Notes under the pieces: generated by a model | Told to the model about the DNA's origin: nothing | Seen by the model: the letters and a program-made list of their open reading frames with translations, nothing else | Databases searched by the model: none | Translations under genes and position numbers: made by a program | Source: Pedobacter sp. Leaf216 | GTDB lineage: Bacteria > Bacteroidota > Bacteroidia > Sphingobacteriales > Sphingobacteriaceae | Reading direction: 5' to 3' | Length of the DNA stretch: 38,320 bases | NCBI RefSeq assembly: GCF_001421515.1 | Contig: NZ_LMKM01000018.1 | Coordinates: forward strand, 1 to 38,320 | In this document: in pieces, positions 27,983-35,526 of the stretch | How the letters are laid out: each line of letters opens with the position of its first letter | Numbering within the stretch: position 1 is the stretch's first letter

Positions 27983-28000
27983 TTCTGGCGGAAACCAGAA
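27983..28000 (-). terminator. Possible weak terminator after tRNA-Thr
   Basis: TTCTGG-N6-CCAGAA hairpin just downstream of the tRNA on the minus strand, followed by AATTCTTT rather than a clean T-run. The support is weak. Confidence 0.25.
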
Positions 28001-28015
28001 CTTGGAAATAAAAAG

Positions 28016-28088
<73 letters not shown>

Positions 28089-28401
28089 TTTTTATCGGGC
28101 TGCAATGATAGAAAAAAATCTTCTTTTTTCAAAAACTGAAATATCTTTTTTTTAACAGCAGTTTCTATTCTGAATTTAGCTATTTCGGCCACACACTATC
28201 GATTAACGAACGGATCATTAAAGAAACGGCTGCAATTTCTGTAGTCATTCACCACAAAGTGTGGAGAAACTCCACAATAAAAAAATCCTGGCACAACACA
28301 AAAACATTGATAATGAGCAATTTAAATAAAAACTGGCATTTGGCACCATTATGAATCATTAGCAAGTATTGTTACACAAATTAATTTTTAAAATATATAC
28401 C
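28089..28401. other. Divergent intergenic region before the exported-protein array
   Basis: This stretch of 313 bases has no credible gene. It should hold the tRNA-Thr promoter (minus) and the promoter and control sites for copy 1 of the array (plus). Visible items are the dyads at 28252-28276, two TGGCAC hexamers (28289-28294 and 28341-28346), and GTTACACAA at 28371-28379, which recurs upstream of copy 2. Confidence 0.5.
28252..28276. promoter_or_regulatory. Overlapping dyads, possible operator or upstream activator site
   Basis: CCACA-AAG-TGTGG (28252-28264) overlaps TGTGGAG-AAA-CTCCACA (28260-28276), so a central TGTGG can pair with either flank. A tract of A, not T, follows on the plus strand, which argues against a terminator. 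It lies about 126-150 bases upstream of the copy 1 ATG, a distance usual for enhancer sites of NtrC-type activators. The link to the regulator at 29574 is inference. Confidence 0.4.
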
Positions 28402-28716
28402 ATGAAAAAATTCGTTTTAGCAGCTACAATATTAGCATTCGCAGGATTCTCAGCAGTACAAGCAAGTGAAGTAAAAGATTTTAAAACCACTGCAATTGTT
28501 GCAGTTCAAGATAGCGCAGTAAAAACTCCGGTTAAATTGGAAGAACTTCCTGCTCCGGTAACAACAGCATTAAAATCTGATGCATACAAAGCATGGACCG
28601 CTACCGAAGCCTGGTCTGTTAAAGAAGGTACAAAAGAGTATTATTTAATCAACGTAAAAAAAGAGGCAGAAACTGGTTCAGTTAAAATTGACAAAGACGG
28701 TAAGCCAGTTCAATAA
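28402..28716 (+). CDS. Small exported PepSY-like protein, tandem copy 1
   Basis: A 104-residue protein with a signal peptide (MKKFVLAATILAFAGFSAVQA, cut about residue 21). The mature part is about 83 residues: a short linker, then VKLEELPAPVTTALKSDAY (helix-like) and a beta-rich TEAWSVKEGTKEYYLINVKKEAETGSVKIDKDGKPVQ. This helix-then-hairpin pattern resembles the PepSY-like (BLIP-like) periplasmic proteins of Bacteroidota; the assignment is by pattern only. ATG at 28402 is chosen over an upstream in-frame start because it begins the signal peptide exactly as in copies 2 and 3. The neighbours are two near-identical copies and a response regulator. Confidence 0.85.
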   Translation: MKKFVLAATILAFAGFSAVQASEVKDFKTTAIVAVQDSAVKTPVKLEELPAPVTTALKSDAYKAWTATEAWSVKEGTKEYYLINVKKEAETGSVKIDKDGKPVQ

Positions 28717-28797
28717 TATTAATAATCTGATTAACGCTCTATAATTAACAAGCATATTACCGTAACGTAAGTTACACAACACTTAAATTATAATATC

Positions 28798-29109
28798 ATG
28801 AAAAAATTCGTTTTAGCCGCTACATTAGCTTTCGCAGGATTCACAGCAGTACAGGCAAGTGAAGTAAATACAATTAAAAATGCTGCAATTGTTGCAGTTC
28901 AAGATAGTGCAGTAAAAACTCCGGTTAAATTGGAAGAATTACCTGAGCCAGTAACCACAGCATTAAAATCTGATGCATATAAAGGTTGGACCGCTACTGA
29001 AGCTTGGTCTGTTAAAGAAGGAACAAAAGAGTACTATTTAATCAATGTTAAAAAAGAAGCAGAAACTGGTTCAGTTAAAATTGATAAAGACGGTAAACCT
29101 GTTCAATAA
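28798..29109 (+). CDS. Small exported PepSY-like protein, tandem copy 2
   Basis: 103 residues, with a signal peptide one residue shorter than that of copy 1 (MKKFVLAATLAFAGFTAVQA). The mature domain is the same as in copy 1 except for NTIKNAA in place of KDFKTTA, Pro-Glu-Pro in place of Pro-Ala-Pro, and Lys-Gly-Trp in place of Lys-Ala-Trp. The upstream spacer carries GTAAC-GTAA-GTTAC, overlapping the GTTACACAA string shared with copy 1. This suggests that copy 2 has its own promoter or operator. Confidence 0.85.
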   Translation: MKKFVLAATLAFAGFTAVQASEVNTIKNAAIVAVQDSAVKTPVKLEELPEPVTTALKSDAYKGWTATEAWSVKEGTKEYYLINVKKEAETGSVKIDKDGKPVQ

Positions 29110-29146
29110 TCGTAAATAATACGCCATTAAGACATAATCAACATAA

Positions 29147-29166
29147 GCGCGGCCCACGGGCTGCGC
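29147..29166 (+). other. GC-rich hairpin upstream of copy 3
   Basis: GCGCGGCC and GGCTGCGC pair over eight positions (one G-T) around a CACG loop, in otherwise AT-rich DNA. No T-run follows, so an intrinsic terminator is unlikely. It ends 21 bases before the ATG of copy 3 and could lie in its leader, damping or processing read-through from copies 1 and 2. Confidence 0.45.
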
Positions 29167-29187
29167 ATAACTAAAAACATAAAGACC

Positions 29188-29502
29188 ATGAAAAAATTAA
29201 TTTTATCAGCTGCGTTCTTAGCTTTTGCAGGATTCTCAGCAGTACAGGCAAGTGAAGTAAATACAATTAAAAACGCTGCAATTGTTGCAGTTCAAGATAG
29301 CGCAGTAAAAACTCCGGTAAAATTGGAAGAACTTCCTGCTCCGGTAACAACAGCATTAAAATCTGATGCTTATAAAGGATGGACAGCTACAGAAGCTTGG
29401 TCTGTTAAAGAAGGAACAAAGGAATACTTTTTAATCAATGTTAAAAAAGAAGCAGAAACTGGTTCAGTTAAAATTGACAAAGAAGGTAAACCAGTACAAT
29501 AA
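29188..29502 (+). CDS. Small exported PepSY-like protein, tandem copy 3
   Basis: 104 residues with signal peptide MKKLILSAAFLAFAGFSAVQA, the most divergent of the three leaders. The mature domain is mosaic: it is like copy 2 at NTIKNAA and like copy 1 at LPAPVTTALKSDA. It also has its own EYF for EYY and KEGKPVQ for KDGKPVQ. A strong terminator follows 32 bases after the stop, ending the array just before the response regulator gene. Confidence 0.85.
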   Translation: MKKLILSAAFLAFAGFSAVQASEVNTIKNAAIVAVQDSAVKTPVKLEELPAPVTTALKSDAYKGWTATEAWSVKEGTKEYFLINVKKEAETGSVKIDKEGKPVQ

Positions 29503-29534
29503 AAACCCAAATATTACATCTACCTATTACAAAA

Positions 29535-29563
29535 GAAAGCCGGATTATGTCCGGCTTTTCTTA
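29535..29563 (+). terminator. Intrinsic terminator after the exported-protein array
   Basis: AAGCCGGA (29537-29544) and TCCGGCTT (29550-29557) form an eight-base stem with a five-base loop, followed by TTCTTATTTTT. It separates the array from the response regulator that starts at 29574. Confidence 0.85.
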
Positions 29564-29569
29564 TTTTTG
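29562..29569 (+). promoter_or_regulatory. Promoter -7 box abutting the response regulator
   Basis: TATTTTTG fits TAnnTTTG exactly and ends 4 bases before the ATG at 29574. It overlaps the T-tract of the preceding terminator. A transcript from it would be leaderless. No -33 TTG lies at 19-21 bases. Confidence 0.4.
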
Positions 29570-29573
29570 TTAA

Positions 29574-30905
29574 ATGGCGAGAATCCTGATTTTAGAAGAC
29601 GATACAACCTTTGCTCAATTACTTGAAGGTTTTTTAACTAAAAACGGTCATGAGGTAACCCTTGTAACCCATGTTAAGCAATCATTCAAACAAGTTGAGG
29701 CTAATGAGTTCGACTTACTTTTAATTGATTATCGCCTGCCAGACGGTACAGGGTTTGAAGTGCTTACGCATATCCGCGATTTAGGCCTATCTATCCCGGT
29801 TATCATCATGACCAGCTTTAATGATGTTCGTACCGCGGTAAAATCCATCCAGCTCGGCGCTTTCGATTACATCACCAAACCGGTTAACCCTGATGAGTTA
29901 CTGATGGTGATTAAAAATTCTCTTGCTAAAAAGGATTCAAAAAGTGTTGAAGTAAAAGAAACCAACAGCGATTTTATTAAAGGAAAAAGCGCGATTGCAG
30001 ATAAATTATATGAACACATCAACCTGGTGGCACCTACCGATATGTCGGTAATTATACAGGGCGAGAGTGGAACAGGTAAGGAATTTGCCGCCAGAACGCT
30101 CCACCAGCAAAGCAAGCGTGCCGATAAACCCTTTGTTGCCATTGACTGTGGTGCGTTATCAAAAGATTTGGCAGCCAGTGAACTTTTCGGGCACATAAAA
30201 GGTGCTTTTACGGGTGCACTGAACGATAAAAAAGGCCAGTTTGAAGCAGCCAATGGAGGAACGCTATTTTTAGATGAAGTAGGTAATCTAAGTTATGAAG
30301 TGCAGATTAAGCTGCTCAGGGCCTTACAGGAAAGAGTGATCCAGCCTTTGGGCAGTACCAAACAAATTCCGGTAAATGTGCGCATCATTACGGCTACCAA
30401 CGATGATTTGGCCAATAGCATGCAACAAGGTGAATTTAGAGAAGATTTGTACCACCGGTTGAACGAATTTAAAATACAACTTCCACCTTTACGAAACAGA
30501 GGAGGCGATTTAGAACTTTTTATCAATCATTTTATCCAGTTATCAAACCGCGATTTAGAACGCAATGTAAAAAGTGTATCAGCCGAAGCAAAGGCCCTTT
30601 TGCTCAATTACGATTGGCCTGGCAATTTACGTGAGCTGAGCAATGTAATCAAACGCATGGTTTTGTTAAGTCCTGGTGATGTTGCCCAGGTTGAGGCCTT
30701 ACCTGATGAAATGATGATTTCAGTGCAACACCAATCCGCTCCCGGTAATTCATCCGATTTAAAGGCAGTAAACGAACAAAATGAAAAGGCACTGATTACT
30801 GAAACATTGATTAAGGTTAGGCACAACAAATCAAAAGCAGCCAAAATTTTAAACATCGACCGTAAAACATTATATGCTAAAATGGAACGTTATGGAATTG
30901 ATTAA
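29574..30905 (+). CDS. Sigma-54-dependent response regulator, NtrC family
   Basis: 443 residues in three domains. The receiver domain (about 1-118) has phospho-acceptor Asp52 (LLIDYRLPDGTG) and Lys102. The sigma-54 AAA+ domain (about 133-370) has Walker A GESGTGKE (163-170), the sigma-54-contact loop GAFTGA (210-215), Walker B LFLDEV (231-236) and an NLREL motif near 345. A Fis-type helix-turn-helix (about 400-443, HNKSKAAKILNIDRKTLYAKMERYGID) ends the protein. It activates RpoN-dependent promoters when phosphorylated. A hybrid kinase gene converges on it with a 9-base gap. The adjacent exported-protein array is a plausible target, but this is unproven. Confidence 0.96.
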   Translation: MARILILEDDTTFAQLLEGFLTKNGHEVTLVTHVKQSFKQVEANEFDLLLIDYRLPDGTGFEVLTHIRDLGLSIPVIIMTSFNDVRTAVKSIQLGAFDYITKPVNPDELLMVIKNSLAKKDSKSVEVKETNSDFIKGKSAIADKLYEHINLVAPTDMSVIIQGESGTGKEFAARTLHQQSKRADKPFVAIDCGALSKDLAASELFGHIKGAFTGALNDKKGQFEAANGGTLFLDEVGNLSYEVQIKLLRALQERVIQPLGSTKQIPVNVRIITATNDDLANSMQQGEFREDLYHRLNEFKIQLPPLRNRGGDLELFINHFIQLSNRDLERNVKSVSAEAKALLLNYDWPGNLRELSNVIKRMVLLSPGDVAQVEALPDEMMISVQHQSAPGNSSDLKAVNEQNEKALITETLIKVRHNKSKAAKILNIDRKTLYAKMERYGID

Positions 30906-30914
30906 ATGCTTCCC

Positions 30915-33392
30915 TTAAACGGTACTTGAATAATCCATTTCTGCTATAAAAGCGATTAAATTATCCAATTTTCTAATCTGCGCCAAAACCTCTGCTTTGG
31001 TATGTTCAGTTAAGCCGTTTTCTGCAATTTCAATCTCTAAGGTACGCAAATCATTTGCCAGTGTTTTGGATCCCATTTGTGCGGTACGGCCTGCTAAGCG
31101 GTGAACGAGCAACCTGCTTTTATCCTGATTGTTTTCATCCAGGTATTTTTTCAATTCGGCAGCATCATCGATAGAATCCTGTTTAAAACGGTTAAGGATT
31201 TTTTCCAATAGCTGCTGATCACCAAATGTCATTTTCTCGATAGAAGAAAAATCAAATTCCGGTGGAGTGGTCAGTATCTCCGTTTTATCAAATATCGAAA
31301 GGATATCAACCGCCTTGAAAGGCTTCATAATCAACCCATCAAAGCCCTCACTTAATACCATTTCACGCTCTTCTGGCAATACTTGTGCGGTTATGGCATA
31401 AAACTTAACCTGCGCAGGCAATTTCTTTTTTAATAGGTGGCAAAGTTCAATACCGGTCATTTCAGGCATGCGCATATCAACCAGCACATATTTCAAATCA
31501 GCTTCAGGTTCAGTATGTAAAATATCGGCCACCTGCGTAAAGCTTTTGTACGGGATTTTATTTTTCAGGAAAATCATTCCGCATAAATCCAGTATCAGCT
31601 TGTCATCATCAATCACCCATACCGTACCAGGGTTTACAATGGCATAGTGCTCCAGGTCAAGGGCATCATTAACACGCTCTGTTGTGTTTTCATATTTGAT
31701 GTAAATATTAAATGTTGTACCAACACCCGCTTTGCTTTTAACATAAATTCTTCCCCCTTGAGTTTCAATGAGCGATTTCACGATCGGAAGCCCCAGGCCT
31801 GTACCAGCCTGATTGATAATATATTTCTCCGGAGATTCAATCTGCTCAAATTCATTAAATATTTTAGGAATATCTTTTTCATCAAAACCGATCCCGGTGT
31901 CTTTTACTGTAAAATGAAAGTGCAAATCCTCACCCTGCTTTTTGTAAGAAGCCAGTAATTTAATCTCGCCCTTTAAGGTAAACTTAACCGCGTTACCCAA
32001 TAAATTGAATAAAATCTGTTTCAATCTAAAAACATCACCTTTTACAAACTCCAGGTCAGCCAGATCTAGTGCAACATTCAATTGAAGCGATTTTTGCTCT
32101 GCCAGTGGCCGCATCACCGATACCACCTCTTCCAAAGCATTTCTTATGTTAAATACCTGATTGTTAAAACTGAACTCCCCCGAAATAATGCGATTGTAAT
32201 CCAATACCTCATTAACAATCTGCAGCAAATGAATAGCCGATTGATAAATGGCATCCACATCCTTTTTATTTGGGATATTCTGTTGGGTAATCAGCTCGGC
32301 ATAACCTAAAATAGACTGCAAGGGCGTTCTAATTTCGTGGCTCATATTGGAAAGGAAGCGCTGCTTCGCTTTACCGTGGTATTCGGCTTCATCTTTGGCC
32401 AGTTCCAAAGCCTTGCGGTACCGGTTGCTCTTGGTAATATCGGCTAAGATTAGGTAAAGAAGGATTACCGTTAGCAGAAAAAATATAATAATAATGGTGG
32501 TAATCTGCGTAATACCATCATTTACTACCTCTTTGGCTTGTATCCCATTTAAATCCACCTGCGCTACGGCTTCGCCTTCCACTTCTCTTAAAATCTGCAG
32601 CATCTGTGCCGTTAGCGCATTACTGGCATTAGAAAGATCGGCTTCGCGTTTCAAAAATTTCTGACTTTTCTGCCGCTGCTCCAGTTCGATATTTTTTAAC
32701 GAACCCGTCATGCTTTTCATAATACTATCTTCGGCCTTTGCATTTAAAGTATCACGCTTAACTTTAAATTCTTCGTTGATAATTTTATAGACATCAGATT
32801 TCTTTTTACCGAACAATTTACTCAAAAAACCTCTTGATTTTTGTTCCTCTTCGGGTGCAACAGTTGTGGTAGAGGTGGTGGTCTCGGTAGTTAATACCGC
32901 ACTATCGGTTTGCCTGGAGCGTGTTGCAACCAGTTCGTTCAATTTTTTAACTTCATCAGAGAAGGATTTGGTATTCACCAGCTTTTCCCTCACCTTTAAG
33001 TAATTTACAAATTGTTTGTCGCGGTCAGAAAGTAAATTTTTAATCGATTTTATCCTTGCCAGCTGAGCAGAATCACCCCGGTATAATTTACGCAAAGTAT
33101 CCAATGTCGATCTCAGCTTACGCGATTCTTTTAAAAAACTATAAGTACCCTGTTTGTTGAAAGCTTCGTCACGCTGAAGTTGATCCAAACGTGCAATTTT
33201 GTGCGAAAGGTCATTTACAATTCTCAGGCGGTCGTTCGGGGCAGAAATTTCTTCAACAGTATCCAACATCCGGGTAAAGGCGAACTTGCTGATGCCCCAG
33301 GCCAAAAGCAGCGCAAAACAGGCAAACAGGAAACCTATAATTACTTTACTTTTTATTGCCCGGAAAAACCGCTTTTGAATAACAGCCGCCAT
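30915..33392 (-). CDS. Hybrid sensor histidine kinase with receiver and Hpt domains
   Basis: An 825-residue membrane kinase. TM1 is at about 17-37 and TM2 at about 296-318, enclosing a helical sensor region of about 255 residues. That region holds a Thr/Ser-rich stretch (about 158-177) and a basic patch (RGFLSKLFGKKK). The HisKA domain has His352 (SNMSHEIRTP). HATPase motifs include NLLGNAVKFT, DTGIGF and GTGLGLPIVK. The receiver domain has Asp639 (YVLVDMRMPEMTG). The C-terminal Hpt domain has His764 (LLVHRLAGRTAQMGS). This is a full His-Asp-His relay in one chain, and its likely final acceptor is the convergent NtrC-type regulator. The stimulus is unknown. Confidence 0.95.
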   Translation of the reverse strand: MAAVIQKRFFRAIKSKVIIGFLFACFALLLAWGISKFAFTRMLDTVEEISAPNDRLRIVNDLSHKIARLDQLQRDEAFNKQGTYSFLKESRKLRSTLDTLRKLYRGDSAQLARIKSIKNLLSDRDKQFVNYLKVREKLVNTKSFSDEVKKLNELVATRSRQTDSAVLTTETTTSTTTVAPEEEQKSRGFLSKLFGKKKSDVYKIINEEFKVKRDTLNAKAEDSIMKSMTGSLKNIELEQRQKSQKFLKREADLSNASNALTAQMLQILREVEGEAVAQVDLNGIQAKEVVNDGITQITTIIIIFFLLTVILLYLILADITKSNRYRKALELAKDEAEYHGKAKQRFLSNMSHEIRTPLQSILGYAELITQQNIPNKKDVDAIYQSAIHLLQIVNEVLDYNRIISGEFSFNNQVFNIRNALEEVVSVMRPLAEQKSLQLNVALDLADLEFVKGDVFRLKQILFNLLGNAVKFTLKGEIKLLASYKKQGEDLHFHFTVKDTGIGFDEKDIPKIFNEFEQIESPEKYIINQAGTGLGLPIVKSLIETQGGRIYVKSKAGVGTTFNIYIKYENTTERVNDALDLEHYAIVNPGTVWVIDDDKLILDLCGMIFLKNKIPYKSFTQVADILHTEPEADLKYVLVDMRMPEMTGIELCHLLKKKLPAQVKFYAITAQVLPEEREMVLSEGFDGLIMKPFKAVDILSIFDKTEILTTPPEFDFSSIEKMTFGDQQLLEKILNRFKQDSIDDAAELKKYLDENNQDKSRLLVHRLAGRTAQMGSKTLANDLRTLEIEIAENGLTEHTKAEVLAQIRKLDNLIAFIAEMDYSSTV

Positions 33393-33533
33393 TTAATTCA
33401 GATTATGATGCTTAAACCACTATTAGAACGGTTTAACGTTTGGAATTGGTATCCATTATCGTTTACAAATAACGTACCATAAGGAAAATCACTAAAAACT
33501 TTCTAATTTTATAATCGCCAATACCAAGCAATC

Positions 33534-34223
33534 ATGAACCGGATCGACCGCCTATTTGGAATTTTAACTTTACTTCAATCCAGAAAGTACATTTCAGCGG
33601 AAAAAATTGCCGAAAGGTTTGATATGAGCATTCGAACGGTTTACCGCGACATTAAAGCCTTGGCAGAGCAGGGAATACCGGTAAGCTTTGAACAACATAA
33701 GGGATATTACCTGGTTCAGGGTTATTTCTTGCCACCCGTTTCGTTTAACATGGATGAAGCAAATGCCTTGCTTTTGGTAGAAAGCCTGGTAAATGGTTTT
33801 GCCGATAATTCTATCCGTAATCATTACTCGGCTGCTTTAACAAAAGTAAAGGCAGTATTAAAAACAGGCCAGAAAGAGAAGCTGGAAACCTTAAACCAGC
33901 ACATTCGCTTACAAATTCCTGAAAGGTTAACTTTCAACTTCGAATATCTTTCATTGATCCAGCAGGCAATTTCTGAAAAACACCTCATCCAGCTCGAATA
34001 TAAAAACAACAAAGAAGAGGTAAGTAAAAGAGAAGTTGAACCAATCGGACTGATCTTTTATGCTTTCAGCTGGCACTTAATAGCCTGGTGCCATTACCGT
34101 AACCAATACCGCGATTTTAACCTCACCCGGATCATCTGCCTTAAAGACTCAGGTATCCCGTTCAAAAAAACAACGCATATGCAGCTAAGCGAATACATGC
34201 ATTTGCTACCGGTAAATTATTAA
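33534..34223 (+). CDS. WYL-domain transcriptional regulator, YafY family
   Basis: 229 residues. An N-terminal winged helix-turn-helix (about 1-58; SAEKIAERFDMSIRTVYRDIKALAEQGIPV) is joined to a WYL domain (about 135-225) with the core pattern FSWHLIAWCHYRNQYRDFNLTRI. WYL proteins are ligand-sensing DNA-binding regulators. It diverges from the hybrid kinase across 141 bases and lies 74 bases upstream of a DinB-fold gene. Pairing of a YafY-type regulator with a DinB protein is common, which suggests autoregulation or control of that neighbour. Confidence 0.92.
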   Translation: MNRIDRLFGILTLLQSRKYISAEKIAERFDMSIRTVYRDIKALAEQGIPVSFEQHKGYYLVQGYFLPPVSFNMDEANALLLVESLVNGFADNSIRNHYSAALTKVKAVLKTGQKEKLETLNQHIRLQIPERLTFNFEYLSLIQQAISEKHLIQLEYKNNKEEVSKREVEPIGLIFYAFSWHLIAWCHYRNQYRDFNLTRIICLKDSGIPFKKTTHMQLSEYMHLLPVNY

Positions 34224-34238
34224 AAAAATATTTTTTTT

Positions 34239-34262
34239 GCACTGCCATAGGGCTGTCAGTGC
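34239..34262 (+). promoter_or_regulatory. Candidate operator between the WYL regulator and dinB-like gene
   Basis: GCACTG and CAGTGC form a perfect 6-base dyad with a 12-base spacer, placed about 36 bases before the first possible ATG of the DinB-fold gene. The T-rich flank and TTTCTTTG downstream suggest a promoter region. Binding by the upstream WYL regulator is inference. Confidence 0.35.
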
Positions 34263-34297
34263 GCTGTATTTTCTTTGTGTAAACAAACATCAAAATC

Positions 34298-34858
34298 ATG
34301 GGTATAGTCGATTTATTACTGATGGATTTAAACACAGCAGAAAAAACAAAAGAGAAAAATATGGACATTATTAAACTATTATCGAAAGAATTAGCGGCAG
34401 AATTTAACACCACCAAAAAATTCCTGGCAATTGTACCTACGGAAAAGTTTGATTGGGCACCGCATGAAAAAAGCATGAAAATGAAATCATTGGCTGTTCA
34501 CATTGCCGACCTGCCAAGCTGGGTTTCGTTGGCTTTAACAACAGATGGACAGGATTTTGAAACTGCACCATATGTTGAGCAAGAGGCTTATAATGCAGAT
34601 GATTTGGTTAAAATTCTGGAAAAAAATTATGAAATAGGAAGAAAAGCACTCGAAAATGCAACAGAAGACCAACTAAACGGTCGCTGGGTACTCAGAATGG
34701 GCAAACAGGTGTTGGCAGATTATTCAAAATACGAAACCATCCGTCATTCACTGAGCCAAACCACCCATCACCGTGCTCAATTGGGGGTTTATTTAAGATT
34801 GCTGGAAATCCCGATCCCAGGGAGCTACGGACCAAGTGCCGATGACCACAATTTTTAA
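34298..34858 (+). CDS. DinB-family (DinB/YfiT-like) metal-binding protein
   Basis: Up to 186 residues, a four-helix bundle of the DinB_2 family. Likely metal-site histidines are His68 (LAVHIADLPSWV) and the pair in QTTHHRAQLGVYLRLL near the C-terminus. Family members include thiol S-transferases and proteins of unknown activity; this has nothing to do with DNA polymerase IV. The start is uncertain. ATG at 34361 gives MDIIKLLSKELAAEF, which fits the family N-terminus better, while 34298 and 34322 are earlier in-frame choices. A strong terminator follows 15 bases after the stop. Confidence 0.88.
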   Translation: MGIVDLLLMDLNTAEKTKEKNMDIIKLLSKELAAEFNTTKKFLAIVPTEKFDWAPHEKSMKMKSLAVHIADLPSWVSLALTTDGQDFETAPYVEQEAYNADDLVKILEKNYEIGRKALENATEDQLNGRWVLRMGKQVLADYSKYETIRHSLSQTTHHRAQLGVYLRLLEIPIPGSYGPSADDHNF

Positions 34859-34873
34859 TTAATAACATCTCGG

Positions 34874-34915
34874 AACAGGCCATTGAAACCTGCCAAATTT
34901 AATGGCCTGTTTTTT
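34874..34915 (+). terminator. Intrinsic terminator after the DinB-fold gene
   Basis: An 11-bp perfect stem (34874-34884 with 34901-34911) has a 16-base loop and ends in a run of T to 34915. It is oriented for the plus strand. Confidence 0.85.
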
Positions 34916-34977
34916 GAATTGCGATTGAATTTACCTGACTCTTTTTTTTATTAATCTTCATTTAGCTACTTTAGCAG

Positions 34978-35499
34978 ATGACAAAACTAATGGCAATTTG
35001 TGGCAGTACAAAAGCAGTTTCAACAAACAGCCTTTACATTTCAGCGGTTACCAAACTTTTGGGTAAAACTTTTGAAGTTACCTGCTTTCCATCTATTGCC
35101 AATATCCCGCACTTCAATCCGGATTTAGATCTAAATAACCCACCGGCTGCAGTTGAAGACTTGAGGTTAACCATTCAACAGGCAGACGGCATTATCATCT
35201 CCACACCTGAATACGCCATGGGCTTACCAGGTTCGTTAAAAAACTTAATTGATTGGACGGTAAGTTCAGCTTCTTTTGCCGGAAAACCAACATTAGCACT
35301 TATTGCCTCAACGCAGGGCGAAAAAGCTTACCACTCCATTATCGATATTTTAACAGTCATCGAAGCAAAGGTTACTGCCCAGCACATCCCTTATGCAAAA
35401 GCAAAGATCAACAATGATGGCTTAATTACTGATGAGGATACCTTAGGCGAACTAAAAACCACTGTTGATTTATTTGTTGCCAGCATGAAAAATGGATAA
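34978..35499 (+). CDS. NADPH-dependent FMN reductase-like flavoprotein
   Basis: 173 residues with a flavodoxin-like fold. The FMN phosphate loop is GSTKAVSTN (9-17). The family pattern STPEYAMGLPGSLKNLIDWT lies at about 75-94, and a later strand-turn (ALIASTQGEKAY) is typical of the NADPH-dependent FMN reductase family (azoreductase/chromate reductase/ArsH-like). It reduces flavin or small electrophiles with NAD(P)H; the natural substrate is unknown. A TACTTTAG sequence, one base off the -7 consensus, lies only 3 bases before the ATG. The next gene starts 27 bases after its stop. Confidence 0.9.
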   Translation: MTKLMAICGSTKAVSTNSLYISAVTKLLGKTFEVTCFPSIANIPHFNPDLDLNNPPAAVEDLRLTIQQADGIIISTPEYAMGLPGSLKNLIDWTVSSASFAGKPTLALIASTQGEKAYHSIIDILTVIEAKVTAQHIPYAKAKINNDGLITDEDTLGELKTTVDLFVASMKNG

Positions 35500-35526
35500 C
35501 ACAATTTATTTCCGTAAAATTGCAGC

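Larger units (their letters stand above)
28402..29502 (+). repeat. Tandem triplication of a small exported-protein gene
   Basis: Three direct gene copies (28402, 28798, 29188) share nearly the whole coding sequence but have unrelated spacers of 81 and 78 bases. Copies 1 and 3 are almost identical in the central part, with one synonymous GTT/GTA change across LEELPAPVTTALKSDA. Copies 2 and 3 agree at SEVNTIKNAAIVAV, where copy 1 differs. Confidence 0.9.

Noticed and set aside
28260..28276. TGTGGAG-AAA-CTCCACA as a terminator
   Set aside because: On the plus strand it is followed by A residues, and on the minus strand the T-run comes before the stem, so the order is wrong on both strands.
28289..28346. 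Two TGGCAC hexamers as sigma-54 -24 elements before the array
   Set aside because: Neither has a GC dinucleotide ten bases after its GG, so no -12 element is present. A sigma-54 promoter is not supported at these positions.
28402..29502. CRISPR-like or phage-derived tandem repeat
   Set aside because: The repeats are three full protein-coding genes with signal peptides and conserved reading frames, not short repeats with spacers.
34298..34858. DNA polymerase IV (dinB)
   Set aside because: The product is a small four-helix DinB/YfiT-fold protein with paired histidines; it has no polymerase motifs. The shared name is historical.
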